Shown here: positions 1 through 6,654 of the stretch, piece by piece | Numbering within the stretch: the first letter of the stretch is position 1 | Layout of the letters: each line of letters begins with the position of its first letter | Virus record (IMG/VR): IMGVR_UViG_3300008110_006129 | Span: 1-20,178 of that record | Strand: one strand, 5' to 3' | Length of the DNA stretch: 20,178 nt | Origin: a virus | Notes under the pieces: model-generated | The model's input: only the letters and a program-made list of their open reading frames with translations | Told to the model about the DNA's origin: nothing | Database searches by the model: none | Translations under genes and position numbers: made by a program

Positions 1-1
1 G

Positions 2-205
2 TCTTTAGCAGAGAGTCGAGATCTTCCATACGTATGGAAGAACGTCGAAAATCTTGAAGTCGTTGACGAAATGCAAAGTAAAGTACCAGAAGGAACTACT
101 AAGATTCCACAGATTTTCTGGCACGATCGCCATGTTGGCGGCTATGATGCGTTTATGAGCGAAATTGAAAACACCGCTGGAGGTTTTGGTGATGGAAAAA
201 TCTGA
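2..205 (+). CDS. Glutaredoxin, C-terminal part (cut by the window edge)
   Basis: Only the last 67 residues are inside the window; the frame is open from base 2. The segment TTKIPQIFWHDRHVGGYDAF matches the second half of a glutaredoxin: the cis-proline loop (T-K-I-P) before a strand, then the glutathione-site motif H-V-G-G-Y-D. The redox-active CxxC (or CxxS) motif would lie upstream of base 1 and cannot be checked. Phage glutaredoxins usually supply electrons to phage ribonucleotide reductase. The tail ENTAGGFGDGKI is glycine-rich and extends slightly past the normal fold. The 3' end contains the ribosome binding site of the next gene and overlaps it by 14 bases. The family is fairly certain; the exact partner is not visible. 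Confidence 0.8.
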   Translation, partial: SLAESRDLPYVWKNVENLEVVDEMQSKVPEGTTKIPQIFWHDRHVGGYDAFMSEIENTAGGFGDGKI

Positions 206-449
206 CGTTCTCATCCTATTACGGAATGAAGTTGTCGATATCGAGTTTGTAAAGAAGGATGGTACTACTCGTGTTATGACTTGTACTCTTAAGGAGGATT
301 CTCTTCCTAAGCAAGTCGACCTTGAAGAAGTAGTTCAAAAGAAGACTCCGAATCCGGATGTAGTTGCAGTCTTTGATGTAATTAATCAAGGATGGCGTTC
401 TTTCCGTTGGGATAGTCTTAAGCGAGTGAATGGAGCAGTCTTTGTCTAA
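192..449 (+). CDS. SH3 beta-barrel-like small phage protein (DUF2693-like)
   Basis: This 85-residue protein resembles the short phage proteins annotated as SH3 beta-barrel fold (DUF2693-like): a strand-rich region with FVKKDGTTRVMTCTL, then PNPDVVAVFDV, then the signature WRSFRWDSLK near the C-terminus. I chose ATG 192 over an in-frame ATG at 165 because GGAGG at 179-183 is placed correctly for 192, and 165 would sit deep in the glutaredoxin gene. Function is unknown in the family; such proteins are often encoded among T4-like nucleotide-metabolism genes. It overlaps both neighbours (14 bases upstream, 20 bases downstream), so it is probably translationally coupled. Confidence 0.75.
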   Translation: MEKSDVLILLRNEVVDIEFVKKDGTTRVMTCTLKEDSLPKQVDLEEVVQKKTPNPDVVAVFDVINQGWRSFRWDSLKRVNGAVFV

Positions 450-1338
450 CACCGCTCGAGGCGGAACTGAGCTTATGGCGGATCGGATTAATTCCCTTCC
501 GCCTGAGTTACTTTCGCCGTTTCAAATTATTCACTCTCGAGTACGTGAACTCGATCATTCGAAGCGTAAGATATTAGTATTGCATGATCTACCAGGTGAT
601 CCTGAAGTTCAGCACCTAAAGAACGACGGGTGGAAACGATTTGATAAGCTTGTATTTGTAAGCCATTGGCAGCAACAGATGTACAACGCTTATCTAGGCG
701 TCCCATTTGAAGCTGGTATCGTTCTACAGAATGCTATCAACCCTATTGAGAAGCATAAGAAGCCTCAAGATAAGGTAAGGCTAATGTACTTCTCGACTCC
801 TCATCGAGGTCTCGAGCTGCTGTATCCAACGTACGGTAATTTATACAAAGAGTTTGGTGATAAGATCGAACTCAATGTGTATTCATCATTTGATCTTTAC
901 GGATGGCATGTTCGAGATAAGCCGTATGAACTGCTGTTCGAAAAGTTAAGAGCACATCCTGGCATTAACTACTCGAAATCTGTATCAAATGACGTAATTC
1001 GAGAAGAGTTGAAGCGCTCTCACATCCTAGCATACCCGTCGATCTGGCAAGAGACATCGTGTTTAGTTATGATTGAAGCATTATGTGCAGGCTTGGTATG
1101 TGTGCACTCGTCACTGGCTGCCCTGCCAGAGACAGCCATGGGCTCTACCTATATGTATGGCTATACTGAAAACGTAGAGCATCACATGACTCGCTTCGAA
1201 GCAAACTTGCGAGATGCCATTACAGATGTATTAAATGGCGATGAGATGTCGGAAGATCGAGTCGACTTCCTTAATGATACATATTCATGGGAAAATAGGC
1301 AATGGCAGTGGAAAGAACTGTTGACATCACTCCTGTGA
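430..1338 (+). CDS. GT4-type glycosyltransferase
   Basis: The 302-residue protein looks like a GT-B fold glycosyltransferase of the GT4 group. The N-terminal domain has a glycine-rich start (ARGGTE, residues 9-14). The C-terminal nucleotide-sugar domain has the E-x7-E motif: E208 and E216, in YPSIWQETSCLVMIEALCAG. The segment LMYFSTPHRGLELL (about 118-131) fits the inter-domain strand that opens the second Rossmann half. It would transfer a sugar from a nucleotide-sugar donor; the acceptor (phage DNA, a virion protein or host envelope) is not visible. It starts inside the preceding gene (20-base overlap) with only a weak AAGCGAG binding site, which suggests coupling. It ends just before a promoter. 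Confidence 0.8.
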   Translation: MEQSLSNTARGGTELMADRINSLPPELLSPFQIIHSRVRELDHSKRKILVLHDLPGDPEVQHLKNDGWKRFDKLVFVSHWQQQMYNAYLGVPFEAGIVLQNAINPIEKHKKPQDKVRLMYFSTPHRGLELLYPTYGNLYKEFGDKIELNVYSSFDLYGWHVRDKPYELLFEKLRAHPGINYSKSVSNDVIREELKRSHILAYPSIWQETSCLVMIEALCAGLVCVHSSLAALPETAMGSTYMYGYTENVEHHMTRFEANLRDAITDVLNGDEMSEDRVDFLNDTYSWENRQWQWKELLTSLL

Positions 1339-1349
1339 TAGTATATACT
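1321..1349 (+). promoter_or_regulatory. Sigma70-type promoter before the 400-aa unknown gene
   Basis: TTGACA at 1321-1326 and TATACT at 1344-1349 are separated by 17 bases. The box lies inside the last codons of the glycosyltransferase gene, and the strong ribosome site AAAGGAG follows at about 1356-1362. Confidence 0.75.
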
Positions 1350-1369
1350 GTTCTCAAAGGAGACCTCTC

Positions 1370-2572
1370 ATGGTAAAAACTGCTGCGCTGAAGAAGCTTA
1401 CTACCAAAAAGAAAAAGCCTGAATTGAAGCCAGTTCCGCAACGTAAGTCAAGTGCCTCAAAGCTTCTTGAAGAGAAGCACATTGGTGCCGAGATTACGAA
1501 CTTCACAAATATTCCAGATGCTGAAGTTGTACTGTACCAGAACCTTAAGCACTACAACTATTTCTATGATTACAAAGACGCCTACAAATGGGCAGAGTCT
1601 TGGATCAAGAAGAACCGCACACAAGATCTAGTCGACTTTAAAGCAGCTGAAGAGTGGCGCATTAACACCGCGATTGGCGGGTTGTGCAAGATGCTTTCAG
1701 CAGGTGCTCACTTCAGTGAAAAGCGAATGGCTTGGTTGAACGGTAAGTTGCAAGAAGCTATCGACGCTGGCCGTAAGAATCGTCTTGTAAGTGATTCGGC
1801 AAAACCAGCCACAGTAAGGACAGCTGCAGATATCTTGTCTGAAAAGACGAGTGACTTTATCGCTGAAGTCGAACACGTGCTTGATCTTTATGATGATCCA
1901 AAGATCTGGCTTGACGGTGAGAACTATTCGGTCTACAACGAACTGAAGAAGATCAACGCGCCTAAGCCTCTTGCTCAAAAGGTGTACGACTACTATAAGC
2001 CTCTGCACGACGAGATTGAAGAGCTTGTAACGCAAAAGACTCCGGATCTTGTTGAAGGTTACAAGCATCTTAAGACTGCGAAAGACAAGAAAGACTATTT
2101 GGCTTTCATCAAGAACATCATCGATGACTGCCAGAAGTTTATCAACGCAGCAACTGCATCGAAAGTTCAAGCTGTTCGTAAGCCCCGTGCAAAGAAGAAA
2201 GTGCCAGTTGAAAAACTGATTGCAAAGGTTAAGTATCAGAAAGAGAGTGCTGAGTATAAGCTTACTTCAGTCGACCCTTCAGCCCTTGTAGGGGCGTCTG
2301 AGGTGTATCTCTTTAATACCAAGTATCGCCAATTGGTGCAGCTTATCGCAGCATCAGTGGATGGCTTCTCGGTGAAAGGTACAACCATTACAAATATGAG
2401 AGAAGAGTCCTGTTTGAAAAAGACTTTGCGAAAGCCCGAAGACGTATTGAAAGATATCGGTGCCACAACAAAATCTCGTGCGGCGAAGATCTTCCTTGAT
2501 CTGAAGACAAAGCCAGCACAAGCAAATGGTCGACTCAACGAAGAAACTATCATTTTGAAAGTTTACCGTTGA
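1370..2572 (+). CDS. Lysine-rich 400-aa protein of unknown function
   Basis: I do not recognise this protein. It starts at ATG 1370, 7 bases after AAAGGAG, directly behind its own promoter. The first about 30 residues are a basic tail (TTKKKKPELKPVPQRKSS). Residues 60-265 are charged, helix-rich and full of Tyr and Trp (HYNYFYDYKDAYKWAESW). A second basic linker (RKPRAKKKVPVEK, about 268-280) leads to a C-terminal domain that looks strand-rich and has KTLRKPEDVLKDIGATTKS. The two lysine-rich stretches suggest nucleic-acid binding, as in a DNA-binding or head-associated protein, but that is inference only. Its TGA stop lies inside the next promoter's TTGACA box. Confidence 0.85.
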   Translation: MVKTAALKKLTTKKKKPELKPVPQRKSSASKLLEEKHIGAEITNFTNIPDAEVVLYQNLKHYNYFYDYKDAYKWAESWIKKNRTQDLVDFKAAEEWRINTAIGGLCKMLSAGAHFSEKRMAWLNGKLQEAIDAGRKNRLVSDSAKPATVRTAADILSEKTSDFIAEVEHVLDLYDDPKIWLDGENYSVYNELKKINAPKPLAQKVYDYYKPLHDEIEELVTQKTPDLVEGYKHLKTAKDKKDYLAFIKNIIDDCQKFINAATASKVQAVRKPRAKKKVPVEKLIAKVKYQKESAEYKLTSVDPSALVGASEVYLFNTKYRQLVQLIAASVDGFSVKGTTITNMREESCLKKTLRKPEDVLKDIGATTKSRAAKIFLDLKTKPAQANGRLNEETIILKVYR

Positions 2573-2596
2573 CATTCTCCGAAGTTGATATATAAT
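2569..2596 (+). promoter_or_regulatory. Sigma70-type promoter before the RNase H gene
   Basis: TTGACA at 2569-2574 and a consensus TATAAT at 2591-2596, with a 16-base spacer. The stop codon of the upstream gene (2570-2572) is embedded in the -35 box. CAGGAG follows as the ribosome site for the gene at 2625. Confidence 0.8.
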
Positions 2597-2624
2597 TTTA
2601 TAGTATGAAACAGGAGTAAACACA

Positions 2625-3479
2625 ATGGCCATCTTGGTCGACCTCAATCAAGTTATGATTGCCAATCTTATGATGCAGATTGGCAATCACCACAACGCAG
2701 AAGTAGATGAGAACATGATTCGTCATATGGTTCTCAACTCTATCCGCTTCAACCGTATGAAGTTCAAAGAAGAATTCGGAGAACTCATCATCTGTGCCGA
2801 CGACAAAAACTACTGGCGCCGGACGCAGTTTCCCTACTACAAAGCATCTCGTCGTAAGAATCGTGAAGAGTCTGAACTCGACTGGACTGCTATCTTCAAC
2901 GCATTGAACAAGATCCGTGAAGAGCTGAAAACGATCTTTCCGTATAAAGTAATTCAAATCGATGCTTGTGAGGCTGACGACATCATTGGTACTATCATCC
3001 ACCAAGAAGGTCGTGAGTTGAATACTGGCGAGAAGTTTCTTATCCTATCTGGTGATAAGGACTACATTCAGCTGCACAAGTATGCAAATGTAAAGCAGTA
3101 CAACCCTGTAATGAAGAAGTGGGTTTCTCATTCGAATCCAGAACAGTATTTGTATGAGCATATTGTAAAAGGTGATGCTGGAGACGGTATTCCAAACATC
3201 CTCTCAGTCGACAATTCTTTCGTCATGAACATCCGTCAGAAGCCAGTTACTAAGAAACGGTTGGAAGAATGGATTGATATAAATAAAATGAGTTCAGAAG
3301 TTAAGCGAAACTATGCTCGAAATCAATCACTTATTGATCTTTCTCAAGTTCCTGCTCATCTTAAAGAGCGTATTCTTGAAGAATATAACAAAGAAAATAC
3401 GAAAGATCGTTCGCAACTTCTTAACTACTTTATCAAAAATCGTCTTAAACTGCTCACCGAGTCTCTAAACGAGTTCTGA
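2625..3479 (+). CDS. rnh: T4-type RNase H / 5'-3' flap exonuclease
   Basis: A 284-residue member of the FEN/T4 RNase H family (T4 protein: 305 aa). It removes RNA primers and flaps from the lagging strand during phage replication. Acidic metal-binding positions are in the expected order: D6 (AILVDLN), D59-D60 (ICADD), E116-D118-D119 (DACEADDIIG), D144-D146 (LSGDKDY), and D184/D187 (GDAGDGIPNI), which belong to the helix-hairpin-helix-type end of the catalytic domain. FPYYKASR (69-76) matches the family's arch region. ATG 2625 is preceded by CAGGAG and the gene has its own promoter. The C-terminus has lysine-rich helices that could contact the single-stranded DNA-binding protein, as in T4 (family knowledge). 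High confidence. Confidence 0.92.
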   Translation: MAILVDLNQVMIANLMMQIGNHHNAEVDENMIRHMVLNSIRFNRMKFKEEFGELIICADDKNYWRRTQFPYYKASRRKNREESELDWTAIFNALNKIREELKTIFPYKVIQIDACEADDIIGTIIHQEGRELNTGEKFLILSGDKDYIQLHKYANVKQYNPVMKKWVSHSNPEQYLYEHIVKGDAGDGIPNILSVDNSFVMNIRQKPVTKKRLEEWIDINKMSSEVKRNYARNQSLIDLSQVPAHLKERILEEYNKENTKDRSQLLNYFIKNRLKLLTESLNEF

Positions 3480-3502
3480 GGGAGCTCGAACGGAGAACCA
3501 TA

Positions 3503-3970
3503 TTGGCAACACTTTCATTATCTGAGATTGTGAACAAAACATCAACATTACCGACACGTGAAGAAAAAGTCGACTTTCTAAAAAGAAACAATAGTCAGTC
3601 TCTTCGTACTATCATGACGGTAATGTTTGACAAAGAAAACTTCAAATGGAATATTCCATCTGATAGCGTTCCACCATACAAGCCTTCGCCTCACGTTGAG
3701 TCACAAGGTATGTTATATCGTCAAACCCGTAAGCTTCGGTATTTTATCAAAGGTTACGATGGTGACAAGCTCGGGCAGTACCGAAGAGAGTTTTTATTCA
3801 TCGAGTTGCTTGAAAGCATTGACAAAGAAGATGCTAAGCTCATGGAGCTTGTTCTTCTACAAACACCGCCAAAAGGTCTAACAGCTGATGTAATCAACGA
3901 AGGCCTAGGTCTAAATCTACCAGTTATCGCAGAACAACCTAAAAGAGGACGTAAGCCAAAAAATGGCTAA
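3503..3970 (+). CDS. DUF6433-like T4-like phage protein, TTG start
   Basis: A 155-residue protein resembling the DUF6433-type proteins of T4-like cyanophages. Shared-looking features are the N-terminal leucine-rich helix (LSLSEIVNKTSTLPTREEK), the segment SLRTIMTVMFDKENFKWNIP, the proline-rich VPPYKPS, and the LRYFIKGYDGDKLGQYRRE / LFIELLESIDKEDAKLM helices. The function is unknown. The start is TTG at 3503, chosen because CGGAG at 3491-3495 is 7 bases upstream; no ATG fits. The C-terminus ends in a basic KRGRKPKNG tail, which suggests nucleic-acid contact. Its last codons overlap the next small gene by 8 bases. Confidence 0.75.
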   Translation: MATLSLSEIVNKTSTLPTREEKVDFLKRNNSQSLRTIMTVMFDKENFKWNIPSDSVPPYKPSPHVESQGMLYRQTRKLRYFIKGYDGDKLGQYRREFLFIELLESIDKEDAKLMELVLLQTPPKGLTADVINEGLGLNLPVIAEQPKRGRKPKNG

Positions 3971-4136
3971 AAAGCAGAAGAAGTTTAAAGATTGGCATGA
4001 CGACGAATGGGAATCGTCTGATGACATTAAAAAAGATGGTAAGCGCTATAATCCAAAGAAAGAGTTTGTGAAACAGCAGCGCGAACAGAAGTCACTACGA
4101 AAAAATAGTTTCTTCGAAAGTGATATTAGCCATTGA
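3963..4136 (+). CDS. Small basic protein, 57 aa, unknown
   Basis: A 57-residue, highly charged protein beginning MAKKQKKFKDWHDDEWES and ending KNSFFESDISH. It starts at ATG 3963 inside the preceding gene, with AGAGGA about 12 bases upstream, and its TGA stop is embedded in the TTGACA box of the next promoter, an arrangement repeated elsewhere in this window. I see no known domain. Length, composition and tight packing fit the small early proteins common in T4-like phages. It is real by context rather than by homology. Confidence 0.65.
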   Translation: MAKKQKKFKDWHDDEWESSDDIKKDGKRYNPKKEFVKQQREQKSLRKNSFFESDISH

Positions 4137-4160
4137 CATTTTTCTGCTAGTGATTATATT
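4133..4160 (+). promoter_or_regulatory. Sigma70-type promoter before the HAD phosphatase gene
   Basis: TTGACA at 4133-4138 and TATATT at 4155-4160, with a 16-base spacer. The upstream stop codon (4134-4136) lies in the -35 box. The ribosome site GTAAGGAAAGG follows. Confidence 0.75.
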
Positions 4161-4184
4161 GATCATGTAAGGAAAGGTTTTAAT

Positions 4185-4766
4185 ATGAAACTGCGTGACA
4201 AACTAATCCTCGTCGACGCTGACGGGGTACTACTCGATTGGTTCTACTCTTTTACTGAATGGATGAAGTTTCACGGATATCCAATCGCGAAGAACGATGA
4301 ATACCAAATCGAAAAATCGTTCGACATTACGAAAGAGAAAGCAAAAGCTCTCGCTCGGCACTTTAACGAGAGTGCTCGAATCGAACACCTTCCTCCTTTC
4401 AGAGATGCGATTAAGTACGTTCGAAAGTTACATGAAGAACATGGATATGTGTTTCATTGTATTACGTCTTTGAGTAAAGATCCTTACGCTGGTGAACTAC
4501 GTAAACGTAACATTCATCGCTTGTTCGGTGAAACCGCTTTTGAAAAAATCTTGTGTCTCGACACCGGTGCTGACAAAGACGAAGCTCTTGCTGAGTACAA
4601 AGACAGCGGCTGTATCTGGGTTGAAGATAAGTTCGAGAACGCAATTACAGGACTGAATACTGGTCTAAATTCTTTGCTTCTTGACCACGGCCATAATAGA
4701 CACCAGCATCATGCCGATGTTACTCGTGTGCAAAATTGGCGTCACATTTATGAACTGATCACTTAA
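4185..4766 (+). CDS. HAD-superfamily phosphatase, nucleotidase-like
   Basis: A 193-residue HAD-fold hydrolase. Motif I is ILVDADGVLLDW with the nucleophile D11 and the acid/base D13. Motif II is the Thr/Ser of HCITS (T94/S95). Motif III Lys is probably K131 in LDTGADKDEALAEY. Motif IV is WVEDK (E147, D148). Size and layout resemble phage and bacterial 5'(3')-deoxyribonucleotidase-like enzymes and T4-like cyanophage HAD proteins, so nucleotide dephosphorylation is the best guess; the substrate cannot be read from sequence. ATG 4185 follows AAGGAAAGG. The gene has its own promoter and is followed by a strong terminator, so it probably ends a transcription unit. Confidence 0.8.
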   Translation: MKLRDKLILVDADGVLLDWFYSFTEWMKFHGYPIAKNDEYQIEKSFDITKEKAKALARHFNESARIEHLPPFRDAIKYVRKLHEEHGYVFHCITSLSKDPYAGELRKRNIHRLFGETAFEKILCLDTGADKDEALAEYKDSGCIWVEDKFENAITGLNTGLNSLLLDHGHNRHQHHADVTRVQNWRHIYELIT

Positions 4767-4772
4767 GTATTG

Positions 4773-4780
4773 AATAAATA
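4773..4780 (+). promoter_or_regulatory. Candidate late promoter motif (AATAAATA)
   Basis: AATAAATACTATT starting at 4773 is very close to the T4 late promoter consensus (TATAAATACTATT). It lies just downstream of the HAD gene, before a short block that leads to the PhoH and tail genes. However, the terminator at 4798 lies only about 15 bases downstream, so RNA started here would meet it at once unless termination is suppressed. Confidence 0.4.
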
Positions 4781-4797
4781 CTATTGTGGTAGTGAAC

Positions 4798-4826
4798 GGG
4801 TCCCTATCATGGGACCCTTTTCTTTT
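4798..4826 (+). terminator. Rho-independent terminator after the HAD gene
   Basis: GGGTCCC (4798-4804) pairs perfectly with GGGACCC (4811-4817) around a 6-base loop and is followed by TTTTCTTTT. It ends the unit started at the 4133 promoter. Confidence 0.85.
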
Positions 4827-4838
4827 ATCGGAGTTATT

Positions 4839-5072
4839 ATGCCAACCTACACCTTTACCAACACTGAAACTGAAGAAGTTTTCACCGAGATCATGTCTTT
4901 CGCTGAGAGAGATGAATTTCTTACAAACAACCCTCATATCAAGCAGAATCTAGCAACACCGGGCTTTGCTGATCCGGTGCGCATGGGTGTGCGCAAAATC
5001 GACAAGAGCTTCAACGACGTCCTTATAAAAGCTAAGTCAGCGCACAAGTATTCTACGATTGATACTCTTTAA
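4839..5072 (+). CDS. Short conserved phage protein with FmdB-like N-terminus, no zinc cysteines
   Basis: A 77-residue protein starting MPTYTFTNTETEEVFTEIMS, which resembles the opening strands of FmdB-type zinc ribbons (MPTYEF...). It lacks any cysteine, so it cannot bind zinc the usual way. The C-terminal part SFNDVLIKAKSAHKYSTID is like the lysine/histidine-rich end of short T4-like cyanophage proteins whose function is unknown. I chose ATG 4839 because CGGAG at 4829-4833 is well placed; an upstream ATG at 4770 would run through the terminator hairpin. It is the first gene after that terminator and is followed closely by PhoH. Confidence 0.7.
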   Translation: MPTYTFTNTETEEVFTEIMSFAERDEFLTNNPHIKQNLATPGFADPVRMGVRKIDKSFNDVLIKAKSAHKYSTIDTL

Positions 5073-5086
5073 TACAAGGACCAATA

Positions 5087-5833
5087 ATGCCCCTACAACA
5101 ACAAAGACTAACAAAGCGGCAAAAAAGAATCTTAAAGCAAGACGGCACACAAGACTCAATTGAAGCAAAAATGTTTACTATGAAGTCTGATATATCACCA
5201 ATGACAGAGAATCAAAGACTTGCATTTGATCGTTGGGATGATGGATACAACATGATGCTTCACGGTATCGCTGGTACAGGTAAAACATTTCTGGGTCTAC
5301 ATTTTGCTCTCAAAGAAGTACTCAAGACAAATTCGCCGTATAAGAAAGTCTATATTGTTCGGTCGACTGTATCAACACGTGATCAGGGATTCTTACCGGG
5401 ATCACCGAAAGATAAAGCAAAAGTATTTGAAGCACCATACGTTCCTATTGCTACTAAACTTTTTGGTAGAGGCGATGCATACGAGGTACTCAAGGGCAAA
5501 GGTTACGTAGATTTTATTACTACATCATATCTTCGTGGTGAGACGTTCGATGATTGTATTCTTCTTGTTGACGAAGTTCAGAACATGGGAGACGGTGAAC
5601 TTCATACAGTTATGACTCGTGTTGGTGAGAATTGCAGAATCATCTTTTGTGGCGATGTAAAGCAATACGATCTTACCTCAGAGCGTAAGAAAGAACTATC
5701 AGGTCTCCGTGACTTTATGAGAATTATTGAACGAATGAAAGAGTTTGAATTCGTCGACTTCCAAGTAGAAGACATCGTAAGATCAAAGTTAGTCAAGTCT
5801 TATATCATCGAACGTGACAGATTAGGACTATAA
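5087..5833 (+). CDS. phoH: PhoH-like P-loop ATPase
   Basis: A 248-residue PhoH-family ATPase. Walker A is GIAGTGKT (60-67, K66). Walker B is ILLVDEVQN (D162, E163). The segments VYIVRSTVSTRDQGFLPGS (88-106) and CGDVKQYDL (about 193-201, sensor-like) are typical of the family. The basic N-terminus (LTKRQKRILKQ) may contact nucleic acid. PhoH is very common in marine T4-like phages; it is predicted to be an RNA/DNA helicase-like ATPase, and its link to phosphate stress is uncertain. ATG 5087 follows AAGGA. The downstream gene begins 2 bases after its stop, and the TATAAATA motif overlaps the last codons. Confidence 0.9.
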   Translation: MPLQQQRLTKRQKRILKQDGTQDSIEAKMFTMKSDISPMTENQRLAFDRWDDGYNMMLHGIAGTGKTFLGLHFALKEVLKTNSPYKKVYIVRSTVSTRDQGFLPGSPKDKAKVFEAPYVPIATKLFGRGDAYEVLKGKGYVDFITTSYLRGETFDDCILLVDEVQNMGDGELHTVMTRVGENCRIIFCGDVKQYDLTSERKKELSGLRDFMRIIERMKEFEFVDFQVEDIVRSKLVKSYIIERDRLGL

Positions 5834-5836
5834 ATA
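5829..5836 (+). promoter_or_regulatory. Candidate late promoter motif (TATAAATA)
   Basis: TATAAATA at 5829-5836 spans the PhoH stop and the start codon of the next gene. It is the core of T4-type late promoters and precedes the PAAR/tail-fibre block. Transcription from here would give an RNA lacking the leader of the 5836 gene, so it would mainly serve the PAAR gene onward. Confidence 0.4.
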
Positions 5837-6015
5837 TGGCAGACATCATTGGTGTATCAACAGTAAAAGAAGATGAACACGGCGAGCCTTACATTGAATT
5901 TAACGCAGCGCTTATGAAACAAATGGGTTGGGATGATCAAACTCTTCTTGAATGGGAAATCATGGGTAACATGGCAGTCATAAGGAAGAAAGACGATGCC
6001 GGCAGTAGTTCGTAA
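5836..6015 (+). CDS. Small AbrB/SpoVT-like protein, 59 aa
   Basis: A 59-residue protein: MADIIGVSTV, then EPYIEFNAALMKQMGWDDQT, then LLEWEIMGNMAVIRKK. This strand-helix-strand-strand order with IEF..ALMKQMGW..QTLLEWEI resembles the swapped-hairpin AbrB/SpoVT fold (antitoxin-like or DNA-binding), which is also seen in short T4-like cyanophage proteins. Start ATG 5836 is 2 bases after the PhoH stop; there is no good ribosome site, so coupling to PhoH is likely. It overlaps the PAAR gene by 20 bases. No toxin gene accompanies it, so a toxin-antitoxin role is unsupported. Confidence 0.65.
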   Translation: MADIIGVSTVKEDEHGEPYIEFNAALMKQMGWDDQTLLEWEIMGNMAVIRKKDDAGSSS

Positions 6016-6304
6016 CGGTGATAAACATATCGGTCACGCCTCGCCTTGTGATCCGTTTCATCAAACTGCGTATGTGTCAGGACTAAACACAAGTGTGTAT
6101 ATTAATGGCGAACTCGCTATTGTTGTGGGAGACACGACCGCATGCGGTGATCCTGCTGTTGCAGGATCCGGAACAGTTTTCTTTAATGGTATAGCTGTTC
6201 ATAGACTTGGAGATGCTACTGGCGGCCACGGTACTGATAGTTGCGGTGAAGACTGGTTTCCAAATGCTGCAGGAGAAGCTTCAACGAGCGTGTTTGTTGG
6301 ATGA
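5996..6304 (+). CDS. PAAR-domain tail spike tip protein (T4 gp5.4-like)
   Basis: A 102-residue PAAR protein. It shows the glycine-rich, short-strand pattern of the family: RNGDKHIGHASPCDPF, VSGLNTSVYINGELAIVVGD, AGSGTVFFNGIAVHRLGD, and the His/Cys metal-site residues near the tip (H16, C18, H22-type positions and HGTDSCG). PAAR proteins form the sharpened cone on the gp5 spike that punctures the host outer membrane (family knowledge). The start is ATG 5996, after AAGGAAG, inside the end of the preceding gene. The stop overlaps the next start as ATGA. It belongs with the tail genes that follow. Confidence 0.85.
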   Translation: MPAVVRNGDKHIGHASPCDPFHQTAYVSGLNTSVYINGELAIVVGDTTACGDPAVAGSGTVFFNGIAVHRLGDATGGHGTDSCGEDWFPNAAGEASTSVFVG

Positions 6305-6654
6305 ATATACCGAATTACACATACGAAACAGCAGTACAAATGCTTGTAGATGAGTATAACACTACTAATCTGCCTGAAAATAAACTTGCGCTTATCAACG
6401 ATTTAGACGTATTGAGAGAAGGAAATCCTGATTACGAAACTCTTTTACAATTACAAACAAGAGAATCTAATACATCTATAAGGACTGCGTTATCGGCTCA
6501 AATTTATTTGTTTGTAGAATTATTAAGTGATGCCGAAAAAACTATTTTTGATTATGTCAAATCAGGATATATAGAGAATAACCCGGGTTATTCTGGTAAT
6601 ACCTACGTTTCATATGTAGGGAAATATTACGGCCCAAATGGAGATATTACCTAA
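6301..6654 (+). CDS. Unknown 117-aa protein between PAAR and tail fibre
   Basis: I do not recognise this protein. It is acidic and apparently helical for residues 1-95 (ETAVQMLVDEYNTTNLPENK, LSAQIYLFVELLSDAEKTIFDYV), with a Gly/Tyr/Asn-rich end (GYSGNTYVSYVGKYYGPNG). It starts as ATGA with the PAAR stop and its TAA overlaps the tail-fibre ATG, so all three are translated as one unit. Position suggests a baseplate, fibre-attachment or fibre-assembly role, but nothing in the sequence proves it. Codons are more A/T-rich than in the genes further right. Confidence 0.75.
   Translation: MNIPNYTYETAVQMLVDEYNTTNLPENKLALINDLDVLREGNPDYETLLQLQTRESNTSIRTALSAQIYLFVELLSDAEKTIFDYVKSGYIENNPGYSGNTYVSYVGKYYGPNGDIT

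Noticed and set aside
3627-3881. 84-codon frame inside the DUF6433-like gene
   Set aside because: It is an overlapping + frame without a ribosome site, inside a gene supported by family-like sequence.
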